Shown here: piece after piece, positions 19,830-28,381 of the stretch | How positions within the stretch are numbered: position 1 is the first letter of the stretch | Layout: the number at the start of each line of letters is the position of its first letter | Assembly: GCA_900466945.1 (NCBI GenBank) | Contig: UBNV01000010.1 | Span: 434,001-498,000 of the forward strand | Direction: 5' to 3' | Origin: Hyphomicrobiales bacterium | Lineage (GTDB): Bacteria > Pseudomonadota > Alphaproteobacteria > Rhizobiales > Rhizobiaceae | Length of the DNA: 64,000 bases | Program-made: the position numbers and the translations under genes | The notes under the pieces: generated by a model | What the model saw: the letters and a program-made list of their open reading frames with translations, nothing else | Database searches by the model: none | Told to the model about the DNA's origin: nothing

Positions 19830-20738
19830 TCAGGCGCTATCCTGCAGCAGGCGCGACAGCAGACGTTCTCGCTGGCGGTCCAGTCCCTTGTAGCGAAGCT
19901 GGGGCTCGTTCATGCCCTCCAACTGGTCAGCCAGCGCACGCGCAAGCCTTTGGCCTTCAGGATGCGCGCGAAACAGCGTTACGGGGTCCAGATAGATACG
20001 GATGGTGAACACGATCGCGCCGGTCTTCGGAAGTTTTGTCAGCGTCTGCCGCTCGACCCGGATCACGGCTTCGTCCGGGTGGGCCGCGTCGTTTCGGCCC
20101 GTTTCCGGGTGGAAGAGCTGTTGCCTCCAGTTGATCGACCAGTTGAAGCGCTCAGCCGGTTGCTCGGGCAGGAGGTTGTCGAAGATGCGGTTGATCATCG
20201 CGGCATTGCGCGTGCCGCCCTCGAACCCCGGCACATGTTCGTGGACCTCCTCCATCGGCCGGTCGAACTTTTCCGCTAGCAACCAGGAAGAAGGGAAGGA
20301 GAGGTGGGCAGCGGCGGTGAACCAACCGGCCTCGCGCTTCATCATGATGACGAGGTCGTCCTGGATGAGCATGCCGGCGCGGAGCAAAGGGGGGAGTGCC
20401 TCGTCGGCAAGGTTGTCCCGACTAATCTGTTGCGCGTGATGCGTTTGCAGATGCGTGACTATTTCGGCGAGACATTCCCTTTGTGCGTCGAGGCTATCGT
20501 CCGTTGCACGGAAGACTTCGTCGAGCCGTGTCGCCGCCAGTTCACGCTTTTCCGAAAGGTAGTGGCCAAGATCGGCGTCCGGTTCGATCCAGCGGGTAGG
20601 ATCGAGTGCGGAAAGACCGATGGTGAAGGGACGCGTCGGGCCGGCATAAGGGGTGTGGGTGAGTGGCATGCTACAAGGCTCCAGCGGAACGGTGTCTGTG
20701 TCAATCTCCGCCGAGCCGGTGCGCTCTGTCATCCTCAT
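19830..20738 (-). CDS. DUF3445 protein (haem-dependent oxidative N-demethylase-like)
   Basis: A protein of up to 302 residues of the DUF3445 family, members of which are annotated as alpha subunits of haem-dependent oxidative N-demethylases acting on small methylamines or related substrates. Family features are PYAGPTRPFTIGLSALDPTRW near the N-terminus, AAHLSFPSSWLLAEKFDRPM, IHEHVPGFE-like VHEHVPGFEGG, FNWSINWRQQLFHP and VRVERQTLTKLPKTGAIVFTIR-type text. The ATG at 20738 overlaps the LysR stop (ATGA), suggesting coupling. A second start at 20669 (MPLTHTPYAGP) has GGAG nine bases upstream and matches the usual family N-terminus, so the true start is uncertain. Partner subunits of the demethylase complex are not seen nearby. 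Confidence 0.78.
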   Translation of the reverse strand: MRMTERTGSAEIDTDTVPLEPCSMPLTHTPYAGPTRPFTIGLSALDPTRWIEPDADLGHYLSEKRELAATRLDEVFRATDDSLDAQRECLAEIVTHLQTHHAQQISRDNLADEALPPLLRAGMLIQDDLVIMMKREAGWFTAAAHLSFPSSWLLAEKFDRPMEEVHEHVPGFEGGTRNAAMINRIFDNLLPEQPAERFNWSINWRQQLFHPETGRNDAAHPDEAVIRVERQTLTKLPKTGAIVFTIRIYLDPVTLFRAHPEGQRLARALADQLEGMNEPQLRYKGLDRQRERLLSRLLQDSA

Positions 20739-21619
20739 CGTTTGAGGTGGTCGACCAAAGCACGAAGTTTCGGTGCCATGTTTCGGCGACTTGGATAATA
20801 GAGATAGAAGCCAGCAAACGAGGGGCAGTATGCCTCGAGAACCGGTACCAGTTCGCCACGCGACAGCGGTTCCCGGAACGTATCCTCCATCCCGAAAGTG
20901 ATACCTGCACCAGCGATGGCGAGCTTCACCATCAGTGCCATGTCGGTGGTGGTGATGGTGTCGGCGACCGCGACAGAAAACTCCTTGCCGTTCTCTGCAA
21001 ATTCCCAGCGATAGGGCGCGACGTGTAGCCCCGCGCGCCAGCCGATGCAGCGATGGTTTGCAAGATCGCGCGGATGATCGGGGATGCCGCTGTCTGCGAG
21101 ATAGTCGGGGGACGCCACCGCGAGCTGCCGGAGGTCGCCGGACACGGGTATGGCGATCATGTCCTGCGCGATCACCTCGCCCAGTCGGACGCCGGCATCA
21201 TACCCCTCTGCGACGATATCGAACTCCTCGTCGGTCACCGTCACATGCAGTTTCACTTCTGGGTTATTTTGAGCGAAGCGCGCAAGGACGGGTCCGGACA
21301 GGAAGCTCTCGGCGATCGAGGAGACCGCAAGATTGAGCTGTCCGCGCGGTTTGCCACGCAGGTTTGCTGCAGCCTCCAGCGCACCGTTCATGTCGGCTAG
21401 CGAGGGGGCGATCTGGCTGTACAACCGTTCGCCTGCTTCCGTCAGTGCCACGCTGCGTGTCGTGCGGGCCACCAGCGCGATGCCCAACGTCTCTTCCAGC
21501 TTGCGGATCGTCTGGCTGACTGCTGAGCGCGTCACGCCGATCCGGTCGGCTGCAGCCCGGAAACTCTTCTCCTCCGCCACACGGGCGAAGACGGCAAGAG
21601 CATTTAGATCGTGCATCAT
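20735..21619 (-). CDS. LysR-family transcriptional regulator
   Basis: A 294-residue regulator with an N-terminal winged helix-turn-helix (FARVAEEKSFRAAADRIGVT followed by RSAVSQTIRKLEETLG, residues ~10-55) and a C-terminal substrate-binding domain. It is divergent from the SDR/Atu4866 pair across 110 bp, the usual arrangement for a LysR regulator and its target. Its last base pairs overlap the start of the DUF3445 gene. The inducer cannot be told from sequence. Confidence 0.93.
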   Translation of the reverse strand: MMHDLNALAVFARVAEEKSFRAAADRIGVTRSAVSQTIRKLEETLGIALVARTTRSVALTEAGERLYSQIAPSLADMNGALEAAANLRGKPRGQLNLAVSSIAESFLSGPVLARFAQNNPEVKLHVTVTDEEFDIVAEGYDAGVRLGEVIAQDMIAIPVSGDLRQLAVASPDYLADSGIPDHPRDLANHRCIGWRAGLHVAPYRWEFAENGKEFSVAVADTITTTDMALMVKLAIAGAGITFGMEDTFREPLSRGELVPVLEAYCPSFAGFYLYYPSRRNMAPKLRALVDHLKR

Positions 21620-21729
21620 TGGTTATAATTTCTATCCATTGACGAAAGAAGATGACGGCTTCTCGCAACAATGGCGAGGTCGTACCTTCCTGACAAGCGC
21701 ATCAAGCGTGGCCTATGAAAGGAATTGTC

Positions 21730-22452
21730 ATGGATAAAGTCGTTCTGATCACCGGTGCATCGAGTGGTATTGGTGTTGGCATCGCCAACGAACTGGCAAA
21801 AGCCGGCGCGACGGTGGTGCTCGGCGCACGCCGGACCGACAGGCTGGACAAGTTGGCCGAGGAGATCCGTTGGGCTGGCGGTCGCGTCATGACGCGTCGC
21901 CTGGATGTAACCGACTATGCCGACGTTGCAGCATTCGCCGAGGCCGCAAGGCTGGAGTTCGGCCGCGTCGACGCGATCGTCAACAATGCCGGTGTCATGC
22001 CGCTCTCGCTGATGTCCTCGCTGAAGGTGGAGGAATGGGATCGCATGGTGGACGTCAACATCAAGGGGGTCCTTTACGGCATCGCAGCCGTTCTGCCGGA
22101 GATGACCCAACGCGGATCAGGTCACATCATCAACATCGCGTCGGTCGGTGCCCTCACCGTTTCCCCGACGGCCGCCGTGTATTGCGCCACCAAGTTTGCG
22201 GTGCGCGCGATTTCGGATGGCCTGCGTCAGGAGAACGACAAGCTGCGCGTCACATGTATCCATCCCGGCGTCGTCGAGAGCGAACTGGCCGACACGATCA
22301 CCGATCCTGTCGCCGCCGAAGCGATGAAGGGTTTTCGCGCCATCGCTTTGACACCGGATGCGATCGGTCGGGCCGTCCGCTATGCGATCGAACAGCCTGA
22401 CGATGTCGACGTCAGCGAGATCGTTTTGCGCCCTGTCCGTTCGCCATACTGA
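21730..22452 (+). CDS. Short-chain dehydrogenase/reductase
   Basis: A 240-residue classical SDR: cofactor motif VLITGASSGIGVGIA at the N-terminus, NNAGVMPLSL, catalytic Ser in NIASVGALTV, and the Tyr-x3-Lys pair in AVYCATKFAVRA. The Asp/Arg pattern after the second strand (LGARRTDRLDKL) suggests NADP(H). ATG 21730 is set by AAAGGA six bases upstream rather than the ATG at 21715. The gene is divergent from the LysR gene and is followed 8 bp later by the Atu4866-family gene, so they form an operon likely controlled by that regulator. Substrate unknown. Confidence 0.92.
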   Translation: MDKVVLITGASSGIGVGIANELAKAGATVVLGARRTDRLDKLAEEIRWAGGRVMTRRLDVTDYADVAAFAEAARLEFGRVDAIVNNAGVMPLSLMSSLKVEEWDRMVDVNIKGVLYGIAAVLPEMTQRGSGHIINIASVGALTVSPTAAVYCATKFAVRAISDGLRQENDKLRVTCIHPGVVESELADTITDPVAAEAMKGFRAIALTPDAIGRAVRYAIEQPDDVDVSEIVLRPVRSPY

Positions 22453-22460
22453 GAGAGGCC

Positions 22461-22811
22461 ATGATGAAGCGGTTTCACCTCATTGCTTTCAGCATCGCCG
22501 TCACTCTGGTGCCGGCGCCTTTCCATCCCCTTTTTGCAGAGGACAGCATGTCGCAAACAGGAAAAATCCAGCAGACCCACCCCTATGTCGGCATGTGGGT
22601 CACCGAAGACGGCCGGATCCGGCACGAATTGTTGCCGAACGGTCGTTACGACGAAGCGAGGGGCACGCGCGAGAGCGCCTATCAGGGCCGGTATGAGGTG
22701 ACTGGTACCCATATCGAATACTGGGACGATACGGGGTTCACCGCTGACGGAGATTTCGTCAGCGATGATGTTCTGCATCATGGTGGCATGGTGTTCTACA
22801 GACGAAGGTGA
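22461..22811 (+). CDS. Exported Atu4866-domain protein
   Basis: A 116-residue protein with an N-terminal signal peptide (hydrophobic to PLFAED). The mature part is short and beta-rich: YVGMWVTEDGRIRHELLPNGRYDEARG, then YQGRYEVTGTHIEYWDDTGF. It resembles the Agrobacterium Atu4866 family, reported to have a streptavidin-like beta-barrel. Many copies in this family lack a signal peptide, so export is worth noting. It is co-directional with the SDR, with GAGAGAGG just upstream. The role is unknown; small hydrophobic ligand binding is a guess from the fold. It ends 7 bp from the convergent aminotransferase gene. Confidence 0.8.
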   Translation: MMKRFHLIAFSIAVTLVPAPFHPLFAEDSMSQTGKIQQTHPYVGMWVTEDGRIRHELLPNGRYDEARGTRESAYQGRYEVTGTHIEYWDDTGFTADGDFVSDDVLHHGGMVFYRRR

Positions 22812-22818
22812 CGCCGGT

Positions 22819-23442
22819 TCAAGTTTCGACCAACTCTGCGCGGATGAGCCCGCGCAGTGAATTGCCGACGAAGAGTTTGCGGTGGCGCAAATCATCCAGT
22901 TTCAGGACTTCACCTCTCGCGCGGCGTTCCCGGATGAGTTCGGCGCGCAGCACGCCGGGCAAAAGCCCGCTCGTTAGTGGCGGGGTGAGCAGCATGCCAT
23001 CGGCGGCTTCGGCGAAGATGTTGGTGATCGTGCCTTCGCAGACCTCGCCGCGCTCGTTGAGGAGTATCACCTCGTCGGCCTCCTCCATGGTGAACTCGGC
23101 GCGCGCGGCCTCGTAGGGCTCGCGGCGGGTCGTCTTGTGGCGGAAGAGGCTGTCTTCAGATTGCAGACGGGTCTTGGCAACCTTCAGCCGCCAGACCGTC
23201 TCGTCCACCTGCGGTTCGAAGAGGGTGGCGGTCACGTCCATCTTGCCGCGATAGGTCATGACGAGGCGCACGCGCAGAGGCTCGCTGCCGGAGACTTCTT
23301 TCTCCAGTCTGCCCTTGGCGTCCTGCGGTTGGCGAAAGCCGAGCGCATCGGCGGAGCGGGCAAGGCGACGCAAATGCTGGTCAAGCCGCAGGAAGCCTGC
23401 GTCCGGTTGCCAGCGTAGCGTCTCGATCAGCGAGAAATCCAT
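22819..23442 (-). CDS. pabC: Class IV aminotransferase, aminodeoxychorismate lyase-like
   Basis: A 207-residue PLP enzyme of fold type IV. The PLP lysine is Lys103 in RHKTTRREPYEAAR, and NERGEVCEGTITNIFAE is the conserved Glu/Thr region. The C-terminal GLLPGVLRAELI and VGNSLRGLIRAEL motifs bind the cofactor phosphate. It overlaps the end of pabB by 16 bases on the same strand, so it almost certainly converts aminodeoxychorismate to p-aminobenzoate for folate. It is shorter than E. coli PabC (about 270) because the N-terminal segment is reduced, as is common in alphaproteobacteria. A general branched-chain aminotransferase role is the less likely alternative. Confidence 0.88.
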   Translation of the reverse strand: MDFSLIETLRWQPDAGFLRLDQHLRRLARSADALGFRQPQDAKGRLEKEVSGSEPLRVRLVMTYRGKMDVTATLFEPQVDETVWRLKVAKTRLQSEDSLFRHKTTRREPYEAARAEFTMEEADEVILLNERGEVCEGTITNIFAEAADGMLLTPPLTSGLLPGVLRAELIRERRARGEVLKLDDLRHRKLFVGNSLRGLIRAELVET

Positions 23443-24590
23443 TGATCACCCAGGGCAAAGCGCGCCTTCAACAGGCATTCTTCGTATTCGGCCTCCGCCT
23501 TCGAATCGAAGACGATGCCTCCGCCGACATTGAAGACGGCGCGCCCTTCGTTGAAAAGGGAGATGGTGCGGATTGCAACGGAAAATCGCATGGGACCCGC
23601 CGGGTCGCACCAGCCGATCGCGCCGCAATAGACATCGCGCGGGCCGGCCTCGAGCTCATGCAGGATGCGCATCGCCCACATTTTTGGCGCGCCGGTGACG
23701 GAGCCGCAGGGGAAGAGCGCCGCGATTATCTCGGGGAGACCGATGCCGGGCGAGAGCTTTGCCGTGACATAACTCACCATCTGGTGGACGGTCGGATAGG
23801 TCTCGATGGCGAAGAGCTTCGGTACCGAAAGCGTGCCGACCTCTGATATGACGGAGACGTCGTTGCGAAGCAAGTCGACGATCATGCGGTTTTCAGCTTG
23901 CGTCTTTTCGTCGGCGAGCATGGCCGCGATGATCGCCTCGTCCTCTTCCGGGGTACGGCCCCGGGCGGCTGTTCCCTTCATCGGGCGCGTCTCGATCCAG
24001 CCATCTTCATCCACCGAGAAGAAGAGTTCGGGCGAGCGCGAGAGGACAACCGGCCCGGTGCCGTAGTCGATCAGCGCACCGTATTGGACGGGCTGGCGGC
24101 TGACCAGCGACCAGAAGGCGGCACGGGGATCGCCGTCCCAATGTGCCTCTACCGGCATGGTGAGGTTGGCCTGGTAGCAGTCGCCCATGCGCAGGTGATG
24201 ATGCAGGCGGTCAAAGCGGGTGCGGTAGGTTTCCAAATCCCAGGCGGCACGCGGGTCGCTCAAGAGCTGCGAATTCGGAATGTTGGACGGAGCTTGCGCG
24301 AGTGGATGCTCTGCTGGTGCGGGAGCGTCGAAGACACCCATCAAGATCAGCGGTGTTTCGCGCCGGTCTTCAATGAGCCATCTCAGCTTCGGTTCGAAAA
24401 CGAAGCCTGCCTCATAGGAGAGATAACCCGCCAGCCATTTACCGGCTTTCCGGTGCGCTTCCAATTTGGCGAGCGCAGGCTCGACCTCGTCCGCCGTCCG
24501 GGCGACGACGAGCGTCTCCGGATCGGCAAAGACGAGGCTCGTTCCCGCGCGGTCGTCGCGGAAGAGCGCATAGGGCGCGTGGTCACGCAT
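23427..24590 (-). CDS. pabB: Aminodeoxychorismate synthase component I
   Basis: A 387-residue chorismate-utilising enzyme that aminates chorismate for p-aminobenzoate and folate synthesis. The chorismate-binding domain shows ETRPMKGTAARGRTPEEDE, whose Lys is the residue that separates PabB from TrpE (Ala). ENRMIVDLLRNDVSVISEVG, FPCGSVTGAPKMWAM and YCGAIGWCDP are also present. The N-terminal tryptophan-pocket region is reduced, giving a short form common in rhizobia. pabC overlaps its 3' end. No pabA amidotransferase gene is in the window. Confidence 0.92.
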   Translation of the reverse strand: MRDHAPYALFRDDRAGTSLVFADPETLVVARTADEVEPALAKLEAHRKAGKWLAGYLSYEAGFVFEPKLRWLIEDRRETPLILMGVFDAPAPAEHPLAQAPSNIPNSQLLSDPRAAWDLETYRTRFDRLHHHLRMGDCYQANLTMPVEAHWDGDPRAAFWSLVSRQPVQYGALIDYGTGPVVLSRSPELFFSVDEDGWIETRPMKGTAARGRTPEEDEAIIAAMLADEKTQAENRMIVDLLRNDVSVISEVGTLSVPKLFAIETYPTVHQMVSYVTAKLSPGIGLPEIIAALFPCGSVTGAPKMWAMRILHELEAGPRDVYCGAIGWCDPAGPMRFSVAIRTISLFNEGRAVFNVGGGIVFDSKAEAEYEECLLKARFALGDQWISR

Positions 24591-24610
24591 GGGATATCGG
24601 CGGCTCCGGT

Positions 24611-26461
24611 TCAGGCAGCCTTATCTAGCGCTTCCAATTCGTCGATCAGCCCCTCGATCATCGACAGACCCTTGGCCCAGAACGACGGATCGGTGGCGTC
24701 CAAGCCGAAGGGGGCGAGAAGCTCCGAATGATGCTTGGTGCCGCCGGCCTTCAGGAGCTCAAAATACTTGTCCTGGAAGCCCCGATCGGCGTTCTGGTAG
24801 ACGGCGTAGAGCGAGTTCACCAGGCAGTCGCCGAAGGCATAGGCATAGACGTAGAAGGGCGAGTGGATGAAGTGGGGGATATAGGCCCACCAGGTCTCGT
24901 AGCCTTCCGAGATCTTGATCGCAGGGCCGAGGCTTTCCTGCTGAACGGAGAGCCACAATTCGCCGATCTGCTCGGCCGTCAGTTCGCCTTCCTTGCGGGC
25001 GGTGTGGATCTTGCGCTCGAACTGGTAGAAGGCGATCTGACGCACGACCGTGTTGATCATGTCCTCGACCTTCTGGGCGAGCATGGCCTTGCGCTCGCGC
25101 TTGTCGGTCGTCTTGTCGAGCAGCGCGCGGAAGGTCAGCATTTCGCCGAAGACGGAGGCGGTTTCGGCAAGCGTCAGCGGGGTCTGGCACATCAGCGCAC
25201 CCTGGCCGCCAGCCAGCACCTGATGCACGCCGTGGCCCAGTTCATGGGCCAGCGTCATGACATCGCGCGGCTTGCCGAGATAGTTGACGAGAACATAAGG
25301 GTGCGCGGAAGGCACGGTCGGATGGGCGAAGGCGCCGGGGGCCTTGCCCGGGCGAGCGGGTGCGTCGATCCAGCCGCCGTCGAAGAAGCGTCCGGCGATC
25401 TCGGCCATTTCAGGCGAGAAGCCGCCATAGGCCGAAAGTACCATGTCCTTGGCTTCATCCCAGGGGATCAGACGATCAGGCGTTTCGGCGAGTGGGGCGT
25501 TGCGGTCCCAGAAATTCATCTGGTCCATGCCGAGCCACTTCGCCTTCATCTTGTAATAGCGGTGCGACAGGCGCGGATAGGCCTCGCGTACGGCTTCGGC
25601 GAGCGCGTCGACCACCTCGCGCTCGACGCGGTTGGCGAGATGGCGGCTATCGGCGATGTCTTCGAAGCCGCGCCAGCGGTCGGAAATGTCCTTGTCCTTG
25701 GCGAGTGTGTTGGTCACCAAAGTGAAGACGCGGATATTGTCCTTGAAGGTCTTCGACAGGGCTTCGGCTGCCTGACGGCGCTTTTCCGGATTGGCGTCCT
25801 GCAGAAGTGTCAGCGTCGGCTCAAGCGGCATTTCTTCGTCGCCGACCTCGAAGCGCAGCGAAGCGAGCGTCTCGTCGAAGAGGCGGTTGAAGGCTGCGGC
25901 ACCTGTCTGGGACTTTTCAAGGAACAGCTGTTCGATCCGGTCGTCTAGCTGGAAGGGCTTGTCCTTGCGCAGATCCACGATCCAGGGGCGGAAGTGGGCG
26001 AGCGCCGGATCGCGGTCCATGGCGGCATCGACGGCATCGTCGGCCAGGCGGTTCAGTTCCAGCGGGAAGAACAGGAGGCGAGACGACATGTCGGTCAGCT
26101 TGGCCTGGATGTCGCCGAAGAACTTGCCATTCGCCGGATTCGTCATGTCGGAATAATAGGTGAGGCCGGCATAAGATGCGATGCGGCCGAGCAGGTCTTC
26201 CAGCGCGTCCATTTCGCGCAGGGCCTGAGCCAGCGAGTTTTCGCCGACGGTTTCGAGCGCGATCGCGAGCTTGCCCTTCCATTTGGTCTCAAAGGCGAGT
26301 GCGTCCGAGCCTGCCTTCTCGACGGCGCCGAGGAATTCTGCCGAGGTCTGGCCGGGATAGAGATCGTCCAGCTTCCAAAGGGGCAGGTCGCCGAGTGTCT
26401 GGTCGCGGTTCGCGGAGGTCTGGGGCGCGGGGCTCGAGACCGGGCGGCGGTCGATCGTCAT
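24611..26461 (-). CDS. pepF: Oligoendopeptidase F (M3 metallopeptidase)
   Basis: A 616-residue cytoplasmic zinc peptidase that degrades oligopeptides. The HExxH site lies in LAHELGHGVHQVLAG (His406, Glu407, His410); the third ligand should be the Glu in the LAETASVFGEML stretch about 25 residues on. The N-terminal helical regions (WKLDDLYPG, YYSDMTNPANGKF) and the C-terminal EGYETWWAYIPHFIHSPFYV motif are typical of M3B enzymes. ATG 26461 is preceded by AAAAGGATATCGCC, which decides it over an upstream start at 26521. It is upstream of pabBC on the same strand (20 bp gap). Confidence 0.94.
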   Translation of the reverse strand: MTIDRRPVSSPAPQTSANRDQTLGDLPLWKLDDLYPGQTSAEFLGAVEKAGSDALAFETKWKGKLAIALETVGENSLAQALREMDALEDLLGRIASYAGLTYYSDMTNPANGKFFGDIQAKLTDMSSRLLFFPLELNRLADDAVDAAMDRDPALAHFRPWIVDLRKDKPFQLDDRIEQLFLEKSQTGAAAFNRLFDETLASLRFEVGDEEMPLEPTLTLLQDANPEKRRQAAEALSKTFKDNIRVFTLVTNTLAKDKDISDRWRGFEDIADSRHLANRVEREVVDALAEAVREAYPRLSHRYYKMKAKWLGMDQMNFWDRNAPLAETPDRLIPWDEAKDMVLSAYGGFSPEMAEIAGRFFDGGWIDAPARPGKAPGAFAHPTVPSAHPYVLVNYLGKPRDVMTLAHELGHGVHQVLAGGQGALMCQTPLTLAETASVFGEMLTFRALLDKTTDKRERKAMLAQKVEDMINTVVRQIAFYQFERKIHTARKEGELTAEQIGELWLSVQQESLGPAIKISEGYETWWAYIPHFIHSPFYVYAYAFGDCLVNSLYAVYQNADRGFQDKYFELLKAGGTKHHSELLAPFGLDATDPSFWAKGLSMIEGLIDELEALDKAA

Positions 26462-26590
26462 GGCGATATCCTTTTCTCTCGTTCGTTCCGGAGATGTAGT
26501 CAGTCGTCCGTCAATGGGCAAGCAGCCGTGTGTACCAGCGTGATGCGACTTAATTCCGCACGAAAGGGGCTCTCTGTGGATTGTGCCATA

Positions 26591-26607
26591 AACGGTTAAG
26601 GACCGTT
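26591..26607 (+). promoter_or_regulatory. Inverted repeat upstream of the NtrC-type regulator gene
   Basis: AACGGT, five bases, ACCGTT, located 75-91 bp before the regulator's ATG and between it and the divergent pepF. It could be an operator; no known consensus is recognised. Confidence 0.3.
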
Positions 26608-26681
26608 AAAATGTTAGGTTTTCTTCCAAGAACATCTTCAGGCCTTTCTGGCAGGGTCACCGCGATAACCCAGGAGCGCAA

Positions 26682-28229
26682 ATGCGCCAAAACAGCCTCG
26701 GGGAGCGCAAGTTGACTGCACAGATTCTACTCATCGATGAAGATGCCGCCGAGCGCCGCAGCATGAAGGCTGCCATCGAAGCGCACGGCCATACAGTTCA
26801 TGTCGCGGATACCGCGCATGCCGGTATCGACCTCTTCCGCCGTCATCGCGATTCGATCGGCGTCGTTGTCATCGACGCCGCCTCGACGGAGGGACTGAAC
26901 CCGACCGTGATCCCCATGCTGGCCGAAATCAATCCGGTCGTGCCCGTGATCGTCGGCACGGCAGACGGGGCGACGGAAACGGCGCTCGATGCCGTGCGTG
27001 CCGGCGCATTCGACTTTTTGGTCAAGCCGATCACCCAAGAGCGACTGATCGGCGCGATCGAATCGGCACTCAAGATCCATCGGACCAGCCTGCAGGGCCG
27101 CACCCCGCGTCGCGCCCGCAGCGGCTCCGTTAGCTTCTCGGATGTGGTCGCCGCCAGTGCCGCCATGTCGCGAGTGGTCGAACTCGGCCGCCGGGCGGCG
27201 CAGTCGATGATCCCCGTCATGCTCGAAGGGGAGGCCGGGGTCGGCAAGGAACTCGTCGCGCGTGCGATCCATGCCGCCAGCGATCGTTCCTCGCGTCCCT
27301 TCGTGTCGTTCAACTGCAATGCGATGTCACCCAGCCTGATCGAAGAGGTTTTGTTTGGAAGCGAGGGGCTTCCGGGCAAGGTCACGGAGGCCGAGGGCGG
27401 CACGCTCTTCATCGAGGAAATCAGTGAATTGCCCCCCGCAGGCCAGATTCGCCTCCTGGAGATCGCCCAGACCGGCGAGGTCCAACGTGGCGCGCAGCAG
27501 CGGCCCGTGAAGGCCAATGTCCGGCTCATCCTCGCGACCAACAAGGATCTGATCGAGGAGGTCAAGGCCGGGCGTTTCCGAGAGGATCTCTATTACCGCC
27601 TGAACGTCTTCCCCATTACCATTGCATCCCTGCGTCGACGCAAGGAAGACATACCGCATCTCATCCGCGCCTTCGTCGAACGGTTTTCGCTGGAGCAGCG
27701 CTTGCCCCGCACGCTGCAGGTCGATCCATCGGCGCTCGCGCTACTCACGTCCTTCGAATGGCCGGGCAATACGCGCCAGCTCGAAAACGCCATCTTCCGT
27801 GCCGTGGTGCTTGCCGACGGCGCAAGCCTCCGGGAACGGGATTTCCCGCAGATCGCCGCGCAGGTAAACGGCCACCGCAGCAGTGCGAGCAGCACGGATT
27901 CGCACCCGGCCGTGCCCGAGCAAAGCCCGATCGCCAAGGTTCAGGCAGCTCTTGCCGAGCGTGCGGCCACGTTCTCCAGCGGCTATTCGGCTCCATCCAC
28001 AGGTTTCGGCGGGGCTGCATCCGGCAATGTCATCGTGAGCACCGACGAAGCCGGCAATGTACGCAAGCTCGCGGAAATCGAGGAAGAACTGATCCGCTTC
28101 GCGCTGAAATTCTACCGCGGCCAGATGAGCCAGGTGGCGCGAAAGCTTGGGATCGGCCGCTCGACGCTCTACCGGAAGCTGAAAGATTACGGAATCGACC
28201 CCGACGACCCGCAAAAGGATGCGGCTTGA
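26682..28229 (+). CDS. NtrC-family response regulator lacking the GAFTGA loop
   Basis: A 515-residue three-domain regulator. Receiver domain (~13-130): acidic cluster DED (19-21), phosphoacceptor Asp65 in VVVIDA, Lys115. AAA+ domain (~152-390): Walker A GEAGVGKE (183-190), Walker B GGTLFIEEI (239-247), ATNKDL and FREDLYYRLNVFPI. C-terminal Fis-type helix-turn-helix (~480-505; QVARKLGIGRSTLYRKLKDY). Between ELFG-type EVLFG and GGTLF the usual GAFTGA sigma-54 contact loop is absent and the segment is about nine residues short (SEGLPGKVTEAE). It may therefore not activate sigma-54 promoters. ATG 26682 has AGGAGCGCAA upstream; a TTG at 26712 has a near-identical GGGAGCGCAAG and is an alternative. 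A rhizobial relative is called TacA, from memory. Confidence 0.88.
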   Translation: MRQNSLGERKLTAQILLIDEDAAERRSMKAAIEAHGHTVHVADTAHAGIDLFRRHRDSIGVVVIDAASTEGLNPTVIPMLAEINPVVPVIVGTADGATETALDAVRAGAFDFLVKPITQERLIGAIESALKIHRTSLQGRTPRRARSGSVSFSDVVAASAAMSRVVELGRRAAQSMIPVMLEGEAGVGKELVARAIHAASDRSSRPFVSFNCNAMSPSLIEEVLFGSEGLPGKVTEAEGGTLFIEEISELPPAGQIRLLEIAQTGEVQRGAQQRPVKANVRLILATNKDLIEEVKAGRFREDLYYRLNVFPITIASLRRRKEDIPHLIRAFVERFSLEQRLPRTLQVDPSALALLTSFEWPGNTRQLENAIFRAVVLADGASLRERDFPQIAAQVNGHRSSASSTDSHPAVPEQSPIAKVQAALAERAATFSSGYSAPSTGFGGAASGNVIVSTDEAGNVRKLAEIEEELIRFALKFYRGQMSQVARKLGIGRSTLYRKLKDYGIDPDDPQKDAA

Positions 28230-28259
28230 TTTGTCTCAACCGTTCGGTGTTAACTCTGG

Positions 28260-28281
28260 GGTAAGCTTAATCGCTTACCCA
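28260..28281 (+). other. Hairpin after the NtrC-type regulator gene
   Basis: 8-bp stem GGGTAAGC / GCTTACCC with a 6-base loop, 30 bases after the regulator stop. No T-run follows, so it is either a weak terminator or a control site for the next gene. Confidence 0.4.
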
Positions 28282-28381
28282 AGGGCTAAGCATTTGTTAG
28301 TCAAGCGTTCACTATAATCGAACCGCTTGTGCGGATGTGGCAAATTTGCCATTCTATGACCGCATTTGACGTTCATTTCGG

